Source: Akkermansia muciniphila (GTDB taxonomy: Bacteria > Verrucomicrobiota > Verrucomicrobiia > Verrucomicrobiales > Akkermansiaceae). Taken from it: a stretch of DNA of 44,763 nt. This document shows positions 10,130 through 18,595 of this stretch, one piece after another (the stretch's first letter is position 1; each line of letters begins with the position of its first letter). The notes under the pieces were generated by a model that saw nothing but the letters and a program-made list of their open reading frames with translations, did no database searches and was not told the DNA's origin. The DNA lies in contig CAMAQB010000017.1 of assembly GCA_945860285.1 (NCBI GenBank), positions 1-44,763 on the forward strand, given 5' to 3'. A program made the translations under genes and the position numbers.

Positions 10130-11161
10130 ATGCCAATTGCAACACCAGCTCAATACCGGGCAATGCTCGATTCCGCCCAGCAAGGCGGCTACGCCTATCC
10201 CGCCATTAACGTGACCAGCATCACGACCATCAACGGCGCGCTGCGCGCCTTCGCGGAAGCAAAGTCAGATGGCATCATCCAGGTATCCACCGGCGGCGGC
10301 AAGTTCGCCTCGGGCACCTCCGTCGGCGACGAGGCTTTCGGCGCGATCGTCCTGGCCGAAGCCGCGCATCGCCTCGCGGAAAAATACAACGTGCTGGTCG
10401 CACTCCATACCGATCACTGCCAGCCGAACAAGGTGGATTCCTTCCTGCAACCGCTGATCGAGGAAACCCGCAAGCGCCGCGGCGCGGGGCTGAACAACCT
10501 GTTTCAATCGCACATGCTCGATGCCTCGGAACTGCCTCTGGCGGACAACCTGGCGCTGTCGGAAAAGCTGCTGAAAGAATGCGCGCCCCTGGAAATCATC
10601 CTCGAGGTCGAAGCGGGAGTCGTCGGTGGCGAAGAGGACGGCGTGGATCACGGCGATGCCCCGTCGGAAAAACTCTACACCACCCCCGAGGACATGCTCA
10701 GCGTGTACGAGCGTCTCCACGGCATCGGCCGTTTTCTTTTCGCCGCGACCTTCGGAAACGTCCACGGTTCCTACAAACCCGGCGCGGTGAAACTCAAACC
10801 CACCATCCTGCGTGACGGCCAGGCCGCGGTGACGGAGAAGCACGGCCCCGCAGCGGAAATGGATCTGGTCTTCCACGGTGGCTCCGGTTCCGACTTGTCC
10901 GACATTCGCGAAACACTCGACTACGGCGTGGTGAAAATGAACATCGACACCGACACCCAATACGCGTTCACCCGTCCGATTGTCGCCCACATGTGCCAGA
11001 ACATCGAGGGCGTGTTGAAAATCGATGGCGAGGTCGGCGACAAGAAACTCTACGACCCCCGCGCGTATCTGAAAAAAGCCGAGATCGGTCTCGCCAACCG
11101 GCTCAAACAGGCCTGCGACGATCTGCTTTCGACCGGAAAAAGCATTTACGGCAAGGACTGA
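10130..11161 (+). CDS. fbaA: Fructose-bisphosphate aldolase, class II
   Basis: Zinc-dependent aldolase of glycolysis and gluconeogenesis, interconverting fructose 1,6-bisphosphate with dihydroxyacetone phosphate and glyceraldehyde 3-phosphate. The 343-residue protein has the class II marks: LHTDHCQPNK with catalytic Asp and a metal His, LEVEAGVVGGEEDGVDH, GNVHGSYKPGAVKL, and FHGGSGSDLSDI for phosphate binding. The chosen start gives MPIATPAQYRAML, the usual beginning of this subgroup; an in-frame start at 10094 would add 12 unconserved residues. Length agrees with the FbaA (type A) subgroup. It stands 93 nt after the ABC exporter. Confidence 0.96.
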   Translation: MPIATPAQYRAMLDSAQQGGYAYPAINVTSITTINGALRAFAEAKSDGIIQVSTGGGKFASGTSVGDEAFGAIVLAEAAHRLAEKYNVLVALHTDHCQPNKVDSFLQPLIEETRKRRGAGLNNLFQSHMLDASELPLADNLALSEKLLKECAPLEIILEVEAGVVGGEEDGVDHGDAPSEKLYTTPEDMLSVYERLHGIGRFLFAATFGNVHGSYKPGAVKLKPTILRDGQAAVTEKHGPAAEMDLVFHGGSGSDLSDIRETLDYGVVKMNIDTDTQYAFTRPIVAHMCQNIEGVLKIDGEVGDKKLYDPRAYLKKAEIGLANRLKQACDDLLSTGKSIYGKD

Positions 11162-11206
11162 GCAACAGGGCGCCAACCCAATTCCGGCGCTTCACCCGAT
11201 AGATTC

Positions 11207-11956
11207 ATGAGCAAAACCCCAGCATCCCAGGAGAATCCGTTAGCCAACATCCTGATCAACGTCCTGGTCCCTGTTTTTGCGCTCAGTGCGATGAGCAAAA
11301 CCGGCGACAAGATCTGGCACATCGGTGCGAGCAATGCGATGATCGTCGCGCTGGTTCCTCCGCTTGCCTATGGCGTCTGGTTTTTCATCAAAACACGCAA
11401 GATGAACGTGTTCTCCCTGCTGGGACTGGCATCGGTGGTCCTGACGGGAGGTCTGACGATCTATCTTTGGAACAAGGATGGCACGATCAAACCAAACGCC
11501 GCGATCCTCTTCGGCATCAAGGAGGCCTGCATTCCCTTCATTCTGGGATTCGTGGTGCTGTTCTCCCATCGCACCAAAAGCCCGCTGCTCAATGCGTTCA
11601 TTTACAACGACGGTCTGTTCAACGTCCCGGCGATCGAAACGATCATCGCCGAGAAAGGCCAGCAAAAGGCCTACGCAAAATTGCTGTGGCAGAGCACCCT
11701 GCTGTTCGCGACATCGTTCCTGATCAGCACGATTCTCAATCTCTATCTGGCGCTGCATTTTCTCGGCGGCCTCGATCACAATGCCGCCAATGCCAAGGAG
11801 GTTTACAACGAGCAGGTGGGCAAAATCACCGGCTCGGGTTTTTTCATCATCGGTCTGCCACTGATGGTATTCCTCGGCTTCACGATCTGGCGACTGCTCT
11901 CCGGATTGCGACGCATCACCGGATTGAACAACGACGGCCTTCTTCTGCCGCGCTGA
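11207..11956 (+). CDS. Polytopic inner-membrane protein, VC0807-like
   Basis: A 249-residue protein with about six hydrophobic helices, among them NILINVLVPVFALSAMS, NAMIVALVPPLAYGVWFFI, MNVFSLLGLASVVLTGGLTI and a long C-terminal helix near GFFIIGLPLMVFLGFTIWRL. The arrangement resembles the VC0807 / septation-protein-A-like membrane family, whose function is not established; this assignment is tentative. A polar segment (about 115-150) with HRTKSPLLNAFIYND sits between helices. It lies between fbaA and the epimerase on the same strand, and no direct link to aldolase function is visible. Confidence 0.7.
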   Translation: MSKTPASQENPLANILINVLVPVFALSAMSKTGDKIWHIGASNAMIVALVPPLAYGVWFFIKTRKMNVFSLLGLASVVLTGGLTIYLWNKDGTIKPNAAILFGIKEACIPFILGFVVLFSHRTKSPLLNAFIYNDGLFNVPAIETIIAEKGQQKAYAKLLWQSTLLFATSFLISTILNLYLALHFLGGLDHNAANAKEVYNEQVGKITGSGFFIIGLPLMVFLGFTIWRLLSGLRRITGLNNDGLLLPR

Positions 11957-11961
11957 GTTGG

Positions 11962-11989
11962 TTGCTTTTGAGCAGTCCAATGCTAGTCT
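11962..11989 (+). promoter_or_regulatory. Possible promoter of the epimerase gene, leaderless arrangement
   Basis: TTGCTT (11962-11967), 16-nt spacer and TAGTCT (11984-11989), with the start point expected at about the ATG at 11997. The matches are only moderate. Confidence 0.35.
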
Positions 11990-11996
11990 CGTCGCG

Positions 11997-12836
11997 ATGC
12001 ATTTACTGATCTGTGGAAATGGCTACCTCGGCGGGGCGCTGAAAACGCAAGCCGTCAATCGGAATTGGAAGGTGGACACCTGCTCGCTCTCGGGTGACCA
12101 CGACAATCACGCCTGCGACCTCGGCGATGAGGAATCCGTTAGAAACCTCGCATCGATGGTCGACCGTCCCGATGCCGTGGTGCATTGCGCCAGCAGCGGC
12201 AAGGGCGGCGCCGAGGCGTATCAGCACGTCTATCGCAACGGCATTGCCAACCTCGCGCGTTTTTTCCCGGAATCCCTGCTGCTGTTCACCTCCAGCTCGT
12301 CGGTCTACAACCAGACCGATGGCATGATCGTCACCGAGACATCCCCCACCGTGCCCGAGCGCGATACCGGAAGGATTTTGTTAGAAGCGGAACATTTGAC
12401 CCTTGCGGCATCGGGCATCATCTGCCGGCTCTCCGGCATTTACGGACCGGGTCGATCGGTGATCCTGCAAAAATTCCTGTCGGGCGAAGCGGTGATCGAG
12501 GACGGCGGCGACCGTTTTCTCAATCAAATCCACCGCGACGATGCAGCCGCCGCGATAATCATGCTGCTGGATTTGGCGCGGGAGAACGCGCCCCATCCGA
12601 TCCGCGGGGAAATTTTCAATCTATCGGATTCGCAACCATTGACCCAGCGCGATGTCTATCAACATCTCGCCGACACTTTCCATCGCCCCCTGCCACCGCA
12701 GGGCCCTCGCGACCTGCAACGCAAGCGCGGCTGGACTCACAAGCAGGTGAGCAACCTGAAAATGCGCGAACTCGGCTGGCAACCGCATTACCCCTGCTAC
12801 CATGATGCCCTCGCCGGACTTTGCGCCGTTTTGTGA
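11997..12836 (+). CDS. NAD(P)-dependent epimerase/dehydratase family protein (extended SDR-like)
   Basis: A 279-residue Rossmann-fold protein of the atypical/extended SDR group, similar in layout to YeeZ-type proteins. It begins MHLLICGNGYLGGAL, a GxGxxG nucleotide-binding loop directly at the N-terminus, followed by VVHCASSGKGG, LLFTSSSSVYNQTDG, GIICRLSGIYGPGRS and NQIHRDDAAAAI, the motifs of nucleotide-sugar epimerases. The Tyr-x-x-x-Lys catalytic pair is not clearly present, so the enzymatic activity is uncertain. The start at 11997 is chosen because the Rossmann strand begins there; the frame is open 13 codons further upstream. Confidence 0.85.
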   Translation: MHLLICGNGYLGGALKTQAVNRNWKVDTCSLSGDHDNHACDLGDEESVRNLASMVDRPDAVVHCASSGKGGAEAYQHVYRNGIANLARFFPESLLLFTSSSSVYNQTDGMIVTETSPTVPERDTGRILLEAEHLTLAASGIICRLSGIYGPGRSVILQKFLSGEAVIEDGGDRFLNQIHRDDAAAAIIMLLDLARENAPHPIRGEIFNLSDSQPLTQRDVYQHLADTFHRPLPPQGPRDLQRKRGWTHKQVSNLKMRELGWQPHYPCYHDALAGLCAVL

Positions 12837-12899
12837 AGTGACACCTGAGGCCCACTTTGTATCATCGAAGGCGGACGAACACTAATTCTTCCCTTTCCC

Positions 12900-14171
12900 A
12901 TGAACAATGACTCACCCGATCCGAACACCGGACCCGCTCTGCTGCGCGCCTATCGCAGCCTTTCGCCGCAGCAACGCAAGTCGGGACTGGCTGCCTGGCT
13001 GGGTTGGTTGTTCGACGGACTGGACATGCACATCTATACCCTGGTGGCGACTCCCTTCGTCGCAGCGCTGCTGCTGCTGCCCGCCACACACGCGGATGTC
13101 GGTTTCAAGAGTTCGATCATCCAGGCGGCATTTCTTGTCGGCTGGGCATTCGGCGGAACATTGTTCGGTCGCATCGGTGACATCTTCGGCCGCAGCCGGG
13201 CGCTGATTCTAACAATTCTCTGCTACTCTGTTTTCACCGGTCTCTCCGCACTCAGCACCGAATGGTGGCACTTGCTGATATTCCGCTTTCTCTCCGCCCT
13301 GGGCATCGGCGGCGAATGGGCGGTGGGGGCCTCGTTGCTCTCCGAGACCTGGCCGAAGCGCTGGCGGCCGTGGATTGCCGCGATCCTGCAGACGGCAGTG
13401 AATCTGGGAATCTTGCTGGCATGCTTTTCCGGTTGGATTCTGGAATCGGCCGATCCCCGCTGGATTTTTGTGGTCGGTGTTCTACCGGCTCTCATCACTC
13501 TCTGGATCCGCCGCGCGGTGCCGGAGACCGAGGAATGGACGGCGGCTCGAAACTTGGAAAAACCGCCGGGCATTTCCGCCTTGTTCGCTCGCGGGGTGGC
13601 ATCGATCACCTGGCGCGCGCTGGCCATTTGCGGCGTGGCACTCACCGCACACTGGGCCTTCATGTTCTGGCAGCAAAAGTTCATCCGCAATCACCCGGAA
13701 ATCATCAACCTGTCCGGCTCCGGAAAAAACCGTGCCGCCGTTCAAGCGCTCACCGTTTTGATGCTCGGCTCCATCGCCGGCAATTTCATCGCCGGCGGCC
13801 TCGCGAAAAAATTCGGCTACCGACGCAGCATTGCCGCAATGATGGCGATCTATGGAATCTGCATGGCACTAACCTTCGCCATGCCGTGGAGTTATCAGCA
13901 AACCCTATGCTGGTTTGTCGCGCTCGGCATCTGCGCGGGAGTGTTCGGCTTGTTCACGATGTGCCTGCCACCGGTTTTTCCCACTCTGCTGCGCAGCACC
14001 GGTTCCGGCTTCTGTTACAACTTCGGCCGCCTGGCCGCCGCGGGTGGCACGGTGTTTTTCGGCTTGTTCAACACCGTCAGCCAGCCGGGCCTGGCACTGC
14101 TCTATGCCAGCACTCTTTTCCTCCCCGCCGCCCTGCTGGCCCTGATCCTGCCGGAGCCGCTTGAGTCATAA
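12900..14171 (+). CDS. Major facilitator superfamily transporter, sugar/aromatic-acid-symporter type
   Basis: A 423-residue transporter with twelve predicted helices. The first helix region WLGWLFDGLDMHIYTLVATPF has the conserved Asp of the metabolite:H+ symporter group; the loop after helix 2 reads GRIGDIFGRSRAL (GxxxDxxGRR-like), and RFLSALGIGGEWAVGASLLSETWP is the family's helix 4-5 signature. A second GRR-type loop, KKFGYRRS, lies in the C-terminal half. Sialate, aromatic acid and sugar carriers share these signals, so the substrate is not resolved. It stands 63 nt after the epimerase on the same strand. Confidence 0.85.
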   Translation: MNNDSPDPNTGPALLRAYRSLSPQQRKSGLAAWLGWLFDGLDMHIYTLVATPFVAALLLLPATHADVGFKSSIIQAAFLVGWAFGGTLFGRIGDIFGRSRALILTILCYSVFTGLSALSTEWWHLLIFRFLSALGIGGEWAVGASLLSETWPKRWRPWIAAILQTAVNLGILLACFSGWILESADPRWIFVVGVLPALITLWIRRAVPETEEWTAARNLEKPPGISALFARGVASITWRALAICGVALTAHWAFMFWQQKFIRNHPEIINLSGSGKNRAAVQALTVLMLGSIAGNFIAGGLAKKFGYRRSIAAMMAIYGICMALTFAMPWSYQQTLCWFVALGICAGVFGLFTMCLPPVFPTLLRSTGSGFCYNFGRLAAAGGTVFFGLFNTVSQPGLALLYASTLFLPAALLALILPEPLES

Positions 14172-14471
14172 ATCATCTCAGGAGTCCGATTCAGAGCGCT
14201 CGTATCCCAGGTTCATCCCGGTCCTGCATGTGAAGTGAGTGACGGGGGCGGGTGGTGGCAGGCAACCGTTGGCGATCGTCAGTCAATCTGCTTCACCCCT
14301 TTTGCCTTGTAACTGGTATGACGAAGTCCCGATTCAACTTGCTGCGAGTTTGTTGCACTCTTCTCCATGGCTGGCACCTCGCTGTTCATATTGATCAGTC
14401 AGGTCGACACGCAATACGAATTTCGCAATCCAATCCTTGAAAAAAAACCACCCCGCCTGCATGCTGCGCCC
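14172..14471. other. Intergenic region upstream of trpS
   Basis: About 300 nt without a gene. I searched it for a tRNA, a T-box (no specifier stem or GGTGGNACCGCG bulge) and a terminator and found none. The only feature I would mark is a weak promoter-like TTGATC (14391-14396), 18-nt spacer and TACGAA (14415-14420), about 50 nt before the trpS start. Confidence 0.5.
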
Positions 14472-15440
14472 ATGCGCATCCTCACGGGACTTCAGCCATC
14501 CGGCAAACTTCACATCGGCAATTTTTTCGGTGCCATGGAACCGGCGATCCGTCTCCAGTCCCATGGCGATGCTTACTATTTCATCGCCAATTACCACGCC
14601 ATGACCTCGCTCCACGACGGTCCCGCGCTGTTGGCAAACACCCACGAGCTGGCCGTCGATTTCCTCGCCTGCGGCCTGGACCCCGGCAAGGCGGTGTTCT
14701 TCCGCCAAAGCGATGTGCCCGAGGTCAATGAACTCGCCTGGATCCTCTCCACCGTGTGTCCGATGGGTTTGCTCGAGCGATGTCATTCCTTCAAGGACAA
14801 AGTGGCAAAAGGCATTGCCGCCAACCATGCCTTGTTCGCCTACCCGGTGTTGATGGCAGCGGACATTCTGCTCTATGACTCGAACCTTGTGCCGGTCGGC
14901 AAGGACCAAAAACAGCACCTCGAAGTCACCCGCGACCTGGCTGTGAAAATCAACGAAGCCCTCGGCGAAGGAACACTCACGGTGCCCGACGCGCTGATTC
15001 GCGATGATACCGCGGTCGTGCCGGGGATCGACGGCCAGAAGATGAGCAAATCCTACGGCAATACCATTCCCCTTTTCGGAGAGGAAAAACAAATGCGCAA
15101 GCTGATGATGAAAATCGTCTCGGATTCGACCCCCGTGGAAGACCCGAAACCCACGGAAAATTCGGCGATCCTCGGGTTGTACAAACTTTTCGCTTCCGAG
15201 GCCGACTATCAGACCATGGTCCAAAGTTTCCTAAACGGTGGCGCGGGATACGGCAGCTACAAAACCCAGCTCTGGGAGGCCTATTGGAATTACTTCACAC
15301 CGATGCGTCAACGGCGCGAGGAAATCCTCGCCGACCCTGGCTATGTCGATGATGTTCTGCAACAAGGCGCCCTGCGCGCCCGCGAAACCGCAAGCAAAGT
15401 GCTCACGTGCATTCGCAAGGCAACGGGCCTGAGCCGATGA
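14472..15440 (+). CDS. trpS: Tryptophanyl-tRNA synthetase
   Basis: Class I aminoacyl-tRNA synthetase that charges tRNA-Trp. The 322-residue product starts MRILTGLQPSGKLHIGN, containing the HIGN signature at about 14-17, has the Trp-binding region AVFFRQSDVPE and VLMAADILLYD, and the GQKMSKSYGN signature at about residue 195. Length is normal for bacterial TrpRS. The frame is open 35 codons upstream, but those residues are not TrpRS-like, so the start at 14472 is used. It converges with the Dabb gene 22 nt away. Confidence 0.97.
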   Translation: MRILTGLQPSGKLHIGNFFGAMEPAIRLQSHGDAYYFIANYHAMTSLHDGPALLANTHELAVDFLACGLDPGKAVFFRQSDVPEVNELAWILSTVCPMGLLERCHSFKDKVAKGIAANHALFAYPVLMAADILLYDSNLVPVGKDQKQHLEVTRDLAVKINEALGEGTLTVPDALIRDDTAVVPGIDGQKMSKSYGNTIPLFGEEKQMRKLMMKIVSDSTPVEDPKPTENSAILGLYKLFASEADYQTMVQSFLNGGAGYGSYKTQLWEAYWNYFTPMRQRREEILADPGYVDDVLQQGALRARETASKVLTCIRKATGLSR

Positions 15441-15462
15441 GCACCAAAATGCCCTGACGGGC

Positions 15463-15771
15463 TCAATGATTCGGTTCGAGGTCCATCACCAGGACCTTTT
15501 CCCATTTGGGACTTTGCTCGCTAACAAAGATATTGTGGTCGGGATCCACCTGATAGGCATCATGGGCTGCCACCGACTCAAAGGTCATGCTGAGCGCGTA
15601 GTCCCAACTGCGGTCGATCACCGGACGCTCCATCACGGCGGCGGGGCGACCCCAGACACCACCGACCAGTCCGGGCAGTTTCAGCAATGAATCGAGCCCG
15701 CGTTCAAACGACTCGCGGTCCTGCTGGTTTTTGCACTGCTCCTTCAACCAAAAATACACATGATGTTCCAT
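15463..15771 (-). CDS. Dabb family protein (stress-responsive alpha/beta barrel)
   Basis: A 102-residue protein with the dimeric alpha/beta-barrel (Dabb) pattern: MEHHVYFWLKEQ as first strand with the family His, a helix with FERGLDSLLKLPG, the strand GGVWGRPA, then SWDYALSMTFESVAAHDAYQVDPDH and the closing VLVMDLE. Members act in stress responses or as small enzymes in polyketide and aromatic pathways; activity cannot be read from this sequence. It may share a transcript with the oxidoreductase upstream, 55 nt away. Confidence 0.88.
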   Translation of the reverse strand: MEHHVYFWLKEQCKNQQDRESFERGLDSLLKLPGLVGGVWGRPAAVMERPVIDRSWDYALSMTFESVAAHDAYQVDPDHNIFVSEQSPKWEKVLVMDLEPNH

Positions 15772-15826
15772 GCCCGATTCTTTTCAGGCAGGGTTCACGC
15801 TGTCCAGAGAAAAACAAATTGAAAAC

Positions 15827-17257
15827 TCAGACGAGCTTGTGCTCCCAGCCCGTGCGATACTCCTTGGTGAGGAACTTGTTCGCTTCCTCGCTGTTGGTGA
15901 AGCGCATGTTCTTTCCATCGTACATCAGTTGCTCATTCATCTTGCCCACGCGCAGGGCGATGTTGCCGAGCAGGATGGACTCGGTGAAAGGCGCGGCGTA
16001 GGTGAAATTCGAACCCGGAGTGTTCCAGGCCTTCTCGCCCTTGCAGGCACGCTGCCAGTCCATGTACTGGCCGTAATCGTTTTCGCCATCGGGATTGCGG
16101 GCCAACAACTGCGGCGGTTTACCGATCGGACTGCTCTTCATTTCCTCGGCGGTCTGAACGATGCGGGCGTTGTTGCCGTAATCGCCTTCGATCAGCAGAT
16201 CGTTCTTCGTGCCAAAGTACACGTTGCCGCTCCTCGACATCTTGTGGTCGGCCGACAGTTTTTCCGGACGACGCACGCGCTCGGCTGCGAGCACCTCCTT
16301 GCCGTCCTTGAGAAGTTTGCCTTCATACCAGTAAATCACCAGTTCCGGACGCGGTTTGCCGTTGGGCAGGATTCCCGCCGCATACGTCCAGCGGAAGATC
16401 GCACCTTTCGGAAACGCTTCCTTGGTGTGACCGTAAATTTCCAACACCTCAACGCTCGAAGGAAGGCCGGGGTTGAGCGACCAGAAGATGCTGTCCATCG
16501 TATGACAGGCCATGTCCGCCAGGGCACCGCCACCGAAATCACACCAGCCGCGCCAGTTGAAATCATGATAGGTGCGCCCTCCCTTGAACGGGCGCATGGG
16601 TGCGGGGCCAAGCCACAGATCCCAATCCAGATTGGCCGGAACCGGATCCTCGCCACCGGGACGCTCCATGCCCTGCGGCCAGATCGGCCGGTTGGTGACG
16701 CAGTGGATTTCCGTCACGTCGCCCAACATGCCGCTGTTGACGTATTCATAAATCTGTCGGTTGCCGTCGTTCGAGTGACCCTGGTTGCCCATCTGCGTGG
16801 CCACCTTGAACTTGTTGACCCCGGCCAGCAGTTGCCGGGCCTCCCATACCGTATGAACAAGCGGCTTTTGCGTGTAACAATGCTTGCCCGCTTCCATGGC
16901 CAGCGCTGTGGGCAGATAGTGATGATGGTCGGGCGTCGACACCATGATCGCGTCGATGTTCTTCATTTCCTTCTCCAGCAGGATGCGGTAATCCTGATAA
17001 AAACGCGATTGCGGCCAAAGCTGAGGCACGCTGCCCTGGCGATCCTTGTCGACATCGCAATGCGCCACCACGATATCGCCGGCCTGCTTCACCATGTCGA
17101 TATGCGCTCCGCCCTTGCCTGCGGTGGCGATCAGAGCGACGCGTAGTTTGTCGCCCTTGTTCTGGGCGTGAAGGATGTTCGGAAATCCGAAAGTGCTGGC
17201 CGCGGATGCAGCGCCGGTCATTTTCAGGAATGAGCGTCGATTGGTGGTGATTTTCAT
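15827..17257 (-). CDS. Tat-exported Gfo/Idh/MocA family oxidoreductase
   Basis: A 476-residue NAD(P)-dependent oxidoreductase with a twin-arginine signal: RRSFLKMTGAAS at about 7-18, hydrophobic stretch and a likely cleavage after LHA. The Rossmann part follows with LRVALIATAGKGGAHIDM, IDAIMVSTPDHHHYLPTALA and HCYTQKPLVHTVWEARQL, the last being the EKP-like motif of the family with Gln in place of Glu. A C-terminal substrate region has DFGGGALADMACHTMD, typical of Verrucomicrobiota and Planctomycetes paralogues that handle sugars in the periplasm. The start at 17257 begins the Tat signal; upstream codons are open but unconserved. The substrate is unknown. Confidence 0.92.
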   Translation of the reverse strand: MKITTNRRSFLKMTGAASAASTFGFPNILHAQNKGDKLRVALIATAGKGGAHIDMVKQAGDIVVAHCDVDKDRQGSVPQLWPQSRFYQDYRILLEKEMKNIDAIMVSTPDHHHYLPTALAMEAGKHCYTQKPLVHTVWEARQLLAGVNKFKVATQMGNQGHSNDGNRQIYEYVNSGMLGDVTEIHCVTNRPIWPQGMERPGGEDPVPANLDWDLWLGPAPMRPFKGGRTYHDFNWRGWCDFGGGALADMACHTMDSIFWSLNPGLPSSVEVLEIYGHTKEAFPKGAIFRWTYAAGILPNGKPRPELVIYWYEGKLLKDGKEVLAAERVRRPEKLSADHKMSRSGNVYFGTKNDLLIEGDYGNNARIVQTAEEMKSSPIGKPPQLLARNPDGENDYGQYMDWQRACKGEKAWNTPGSNFTYAAPFTESILLGNIALRVGKMNEQLMYDGKNMRFTNSEEANKFLTKEYRTGWEHKLV

Positions 17258-17679
17258 GAAATGTTGTTTTTTGAAGTTGTCAGTAATGGGAGGAATCAAG
17301 ACAGCGACTCTTTCAAAGTCAAGACATTTTTGCATCGCGCATTGCGCCAAGCACAATGCCCCCGTGACATCAGGGCACTTGGGGATGTCCCGCGGATTTG
17401 CGGCTACCATGCCCGTCTTGATGCCGAGGTTAATCCGACCATCTTCCTGCCTGCCCTCATGCCTCATCGGTTGGGGGCAATTCAAATTGCTCGCTGCAAA
17501 TGCTTGCATGCATCAAACACGAGGATCACGGAACCGGCGGACAGCGTTTCGTCGTGCGCATCAATGAGACAATACACGACAAATCAGGCTGGAGTTAAAA
17601 ATTCTTGAGTCGCATCGCATCCCGTGCAAAAATTCTGGCCTGCCAACACCCTTGAAAGCGATTATCCCGGAACAAATCG
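17258..17679. other. Divergent intergenic region
   Basis: About 420 nt between the oxidoreductase (minus) and the RlpA-like gene (plus). Weak promoters can be drawn both ways: minus TTGACT (17317-17322), 17-nt spacer, TTGATT (17294-17299); plus TTGAGT (17605-17610), 17-nt spacer, AAAAAT (17628-17633). Short inverted repeats occur around 17350-17400 but none is long. No gene is supported here. Confidence 0.45.
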
Positions 17680-18576
17680 ATGCTGCAACACCCCTATCAC
17701 AACCACAGCCCCTCATCTCGATCGGCGTTGGGCTTTTTTTTCACGGCCTCTGCGCTGCTCTTGGCATCGGTTTCAGCGCAGACAGATTCACCCCGGGTTG
17801 TCATCCCCACCACCAATCGCTCGACCACGCCTTCACGACCCGTCAATCCTGCCGACCGGATTCTTTATCCGTGGAAGCTGAACATTACCACCACGGTTTT
17901 CTGGATTGGCGAGAAGCCTTCCCAAAACAATCCCGTTCCCAACGACGAATCGTCCTGGGATCGTGACTGGGTGGACAATTTCGGCGGCCTCGACGACCCG
18001 GACCCGCTCCGTCGCATCGCTTCCCACCCAACAGCCGAATTCCGTCCGAAAAATTTCATTCCGAAATTGAATCCTTTTTACATCGCCCTGCCTTACAATG
18101 ACAAGGCGCGCTCCGGTTATCGACCCGAAGCCAGCCAGGTCGTCCCGTGGTTCAATCGCATGGCAAAAGGCGACAACAAATCCACTCTCAAAGGCCGCTG
18201 GCTCCAAATCTATGTGAACAACCGCTCCTGTTACGCACAATGGGAGGATGTCGGCCCTTTTGTCGTGGACGACTGGCCCTATGTTTTCGGCGACAAACGT
18301 CCGGTCAACAACAACAACGGTGGAGCGGGACTCGACATCTCCCCGGCGGTGCGCGATTTTCTGGGAATCACCTCCAACCGGCGCGTGCACTGGCGCTTTG
18401 TCGAGGACGCCCAAGTCCCCTATGGCCCATGGAAAAAATACGGCCAACCAGCGAATGTCACCGCAGCCAACAATCCGGACTTGGCCGCACAACAACGTTA
18501 CTTCGAATATCTCCGCAAGGTGCGCGATGAACAATTCATGCGCAAAACAAAATCGCAACTGGAAAACGGCCAGTAA
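17680..18576 (+). CDS. Secreted protein with RlpA-like double-psi beta-barrel pattern
   Basis: A 298-residue protein with a signal peptide (hydrophobic ALGFFFTASALLLASVSAQ, cleavage after VSA or nearby). The mature part contains PWKLNITTTVFWIGE and FYIALPYND, and then WLQIYVNNRSCYAQWEDVGP followed by GLDISPAVRDFLGI. The order of a strand, V-N-x-R, GPF, and G-L-D-[IL]-S-P-A-V-x-x-x-L-G-I is the characteristic last half of the double-psi beta barrel of RlpA and expansin-like proteins, which act on cell-wall glycans. No SPOR domain is seen. Fold assignment is inference from this motif. It is followed 20 nt later by the dehydrogenase gene. Confidence 0.75.
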   Translation: MLQHPYHNHSPSSRSALGFFFTASALLLASVSAQTDSPRVVIPTTNRSTTPSRPVNPADRILYPWKLNITTTVFWIGEKPSQNNPVPNDESSWDRDWVDNFGGLDDPDPLRRIASHPTAEFRPKNFIPKLNPFYIALPYNDKARSGYRPEASQVVPWFNRMAKGDNKSTLKGRWLQIYVNNRSCYAQWEDVGPFVVDDWPYVFGDKRPVNNNNGGAGLDISPAVRDFLGITSNRRVHWRFVEDAQVPYGPWKKYGQPANVTAANNPDLAAQQRYFEYLRKVRDEQFMRKTKSQLENGQ

Positions 18577-18595
18577 GCCACACAACAATCACACT

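Noticed and set aside
10265-11176. Minus-strand open frame of 303 codons opposite fbaA
   Set aside because: Antisense shadow; fbaA on the plus strand has all class II aldolase motifs.
14220-14300. Possible T-box leader of trpS (ggcgggtggtggcaggc looks a little like the T-box core)
   Set aside because: The GGTGGNACCGCG bulge is not matched, no antiterminator/terminator pair follows, and T-boxes are not expected in this phylum.
15440-15470. Small GCCC-tgac-GGGC hairpin between trpS and the Dabb gene as terminator
   Set aside because: Only four pairs in the inner stem and no T run on either side.
15770-17146. Long plus-strand open frame of 458 codons
   Set aside because: It lies entirely opposite the Tat-exported oxidoreductase, shows no domain and has the composition of an antisense shadow in high-G+C coding DNA.
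17340-17400. Overlapping short inverted repeats in the divergent spacer
   Set aside because: Arms of only six bases with long loops, expected by chance in a spacer of this size.
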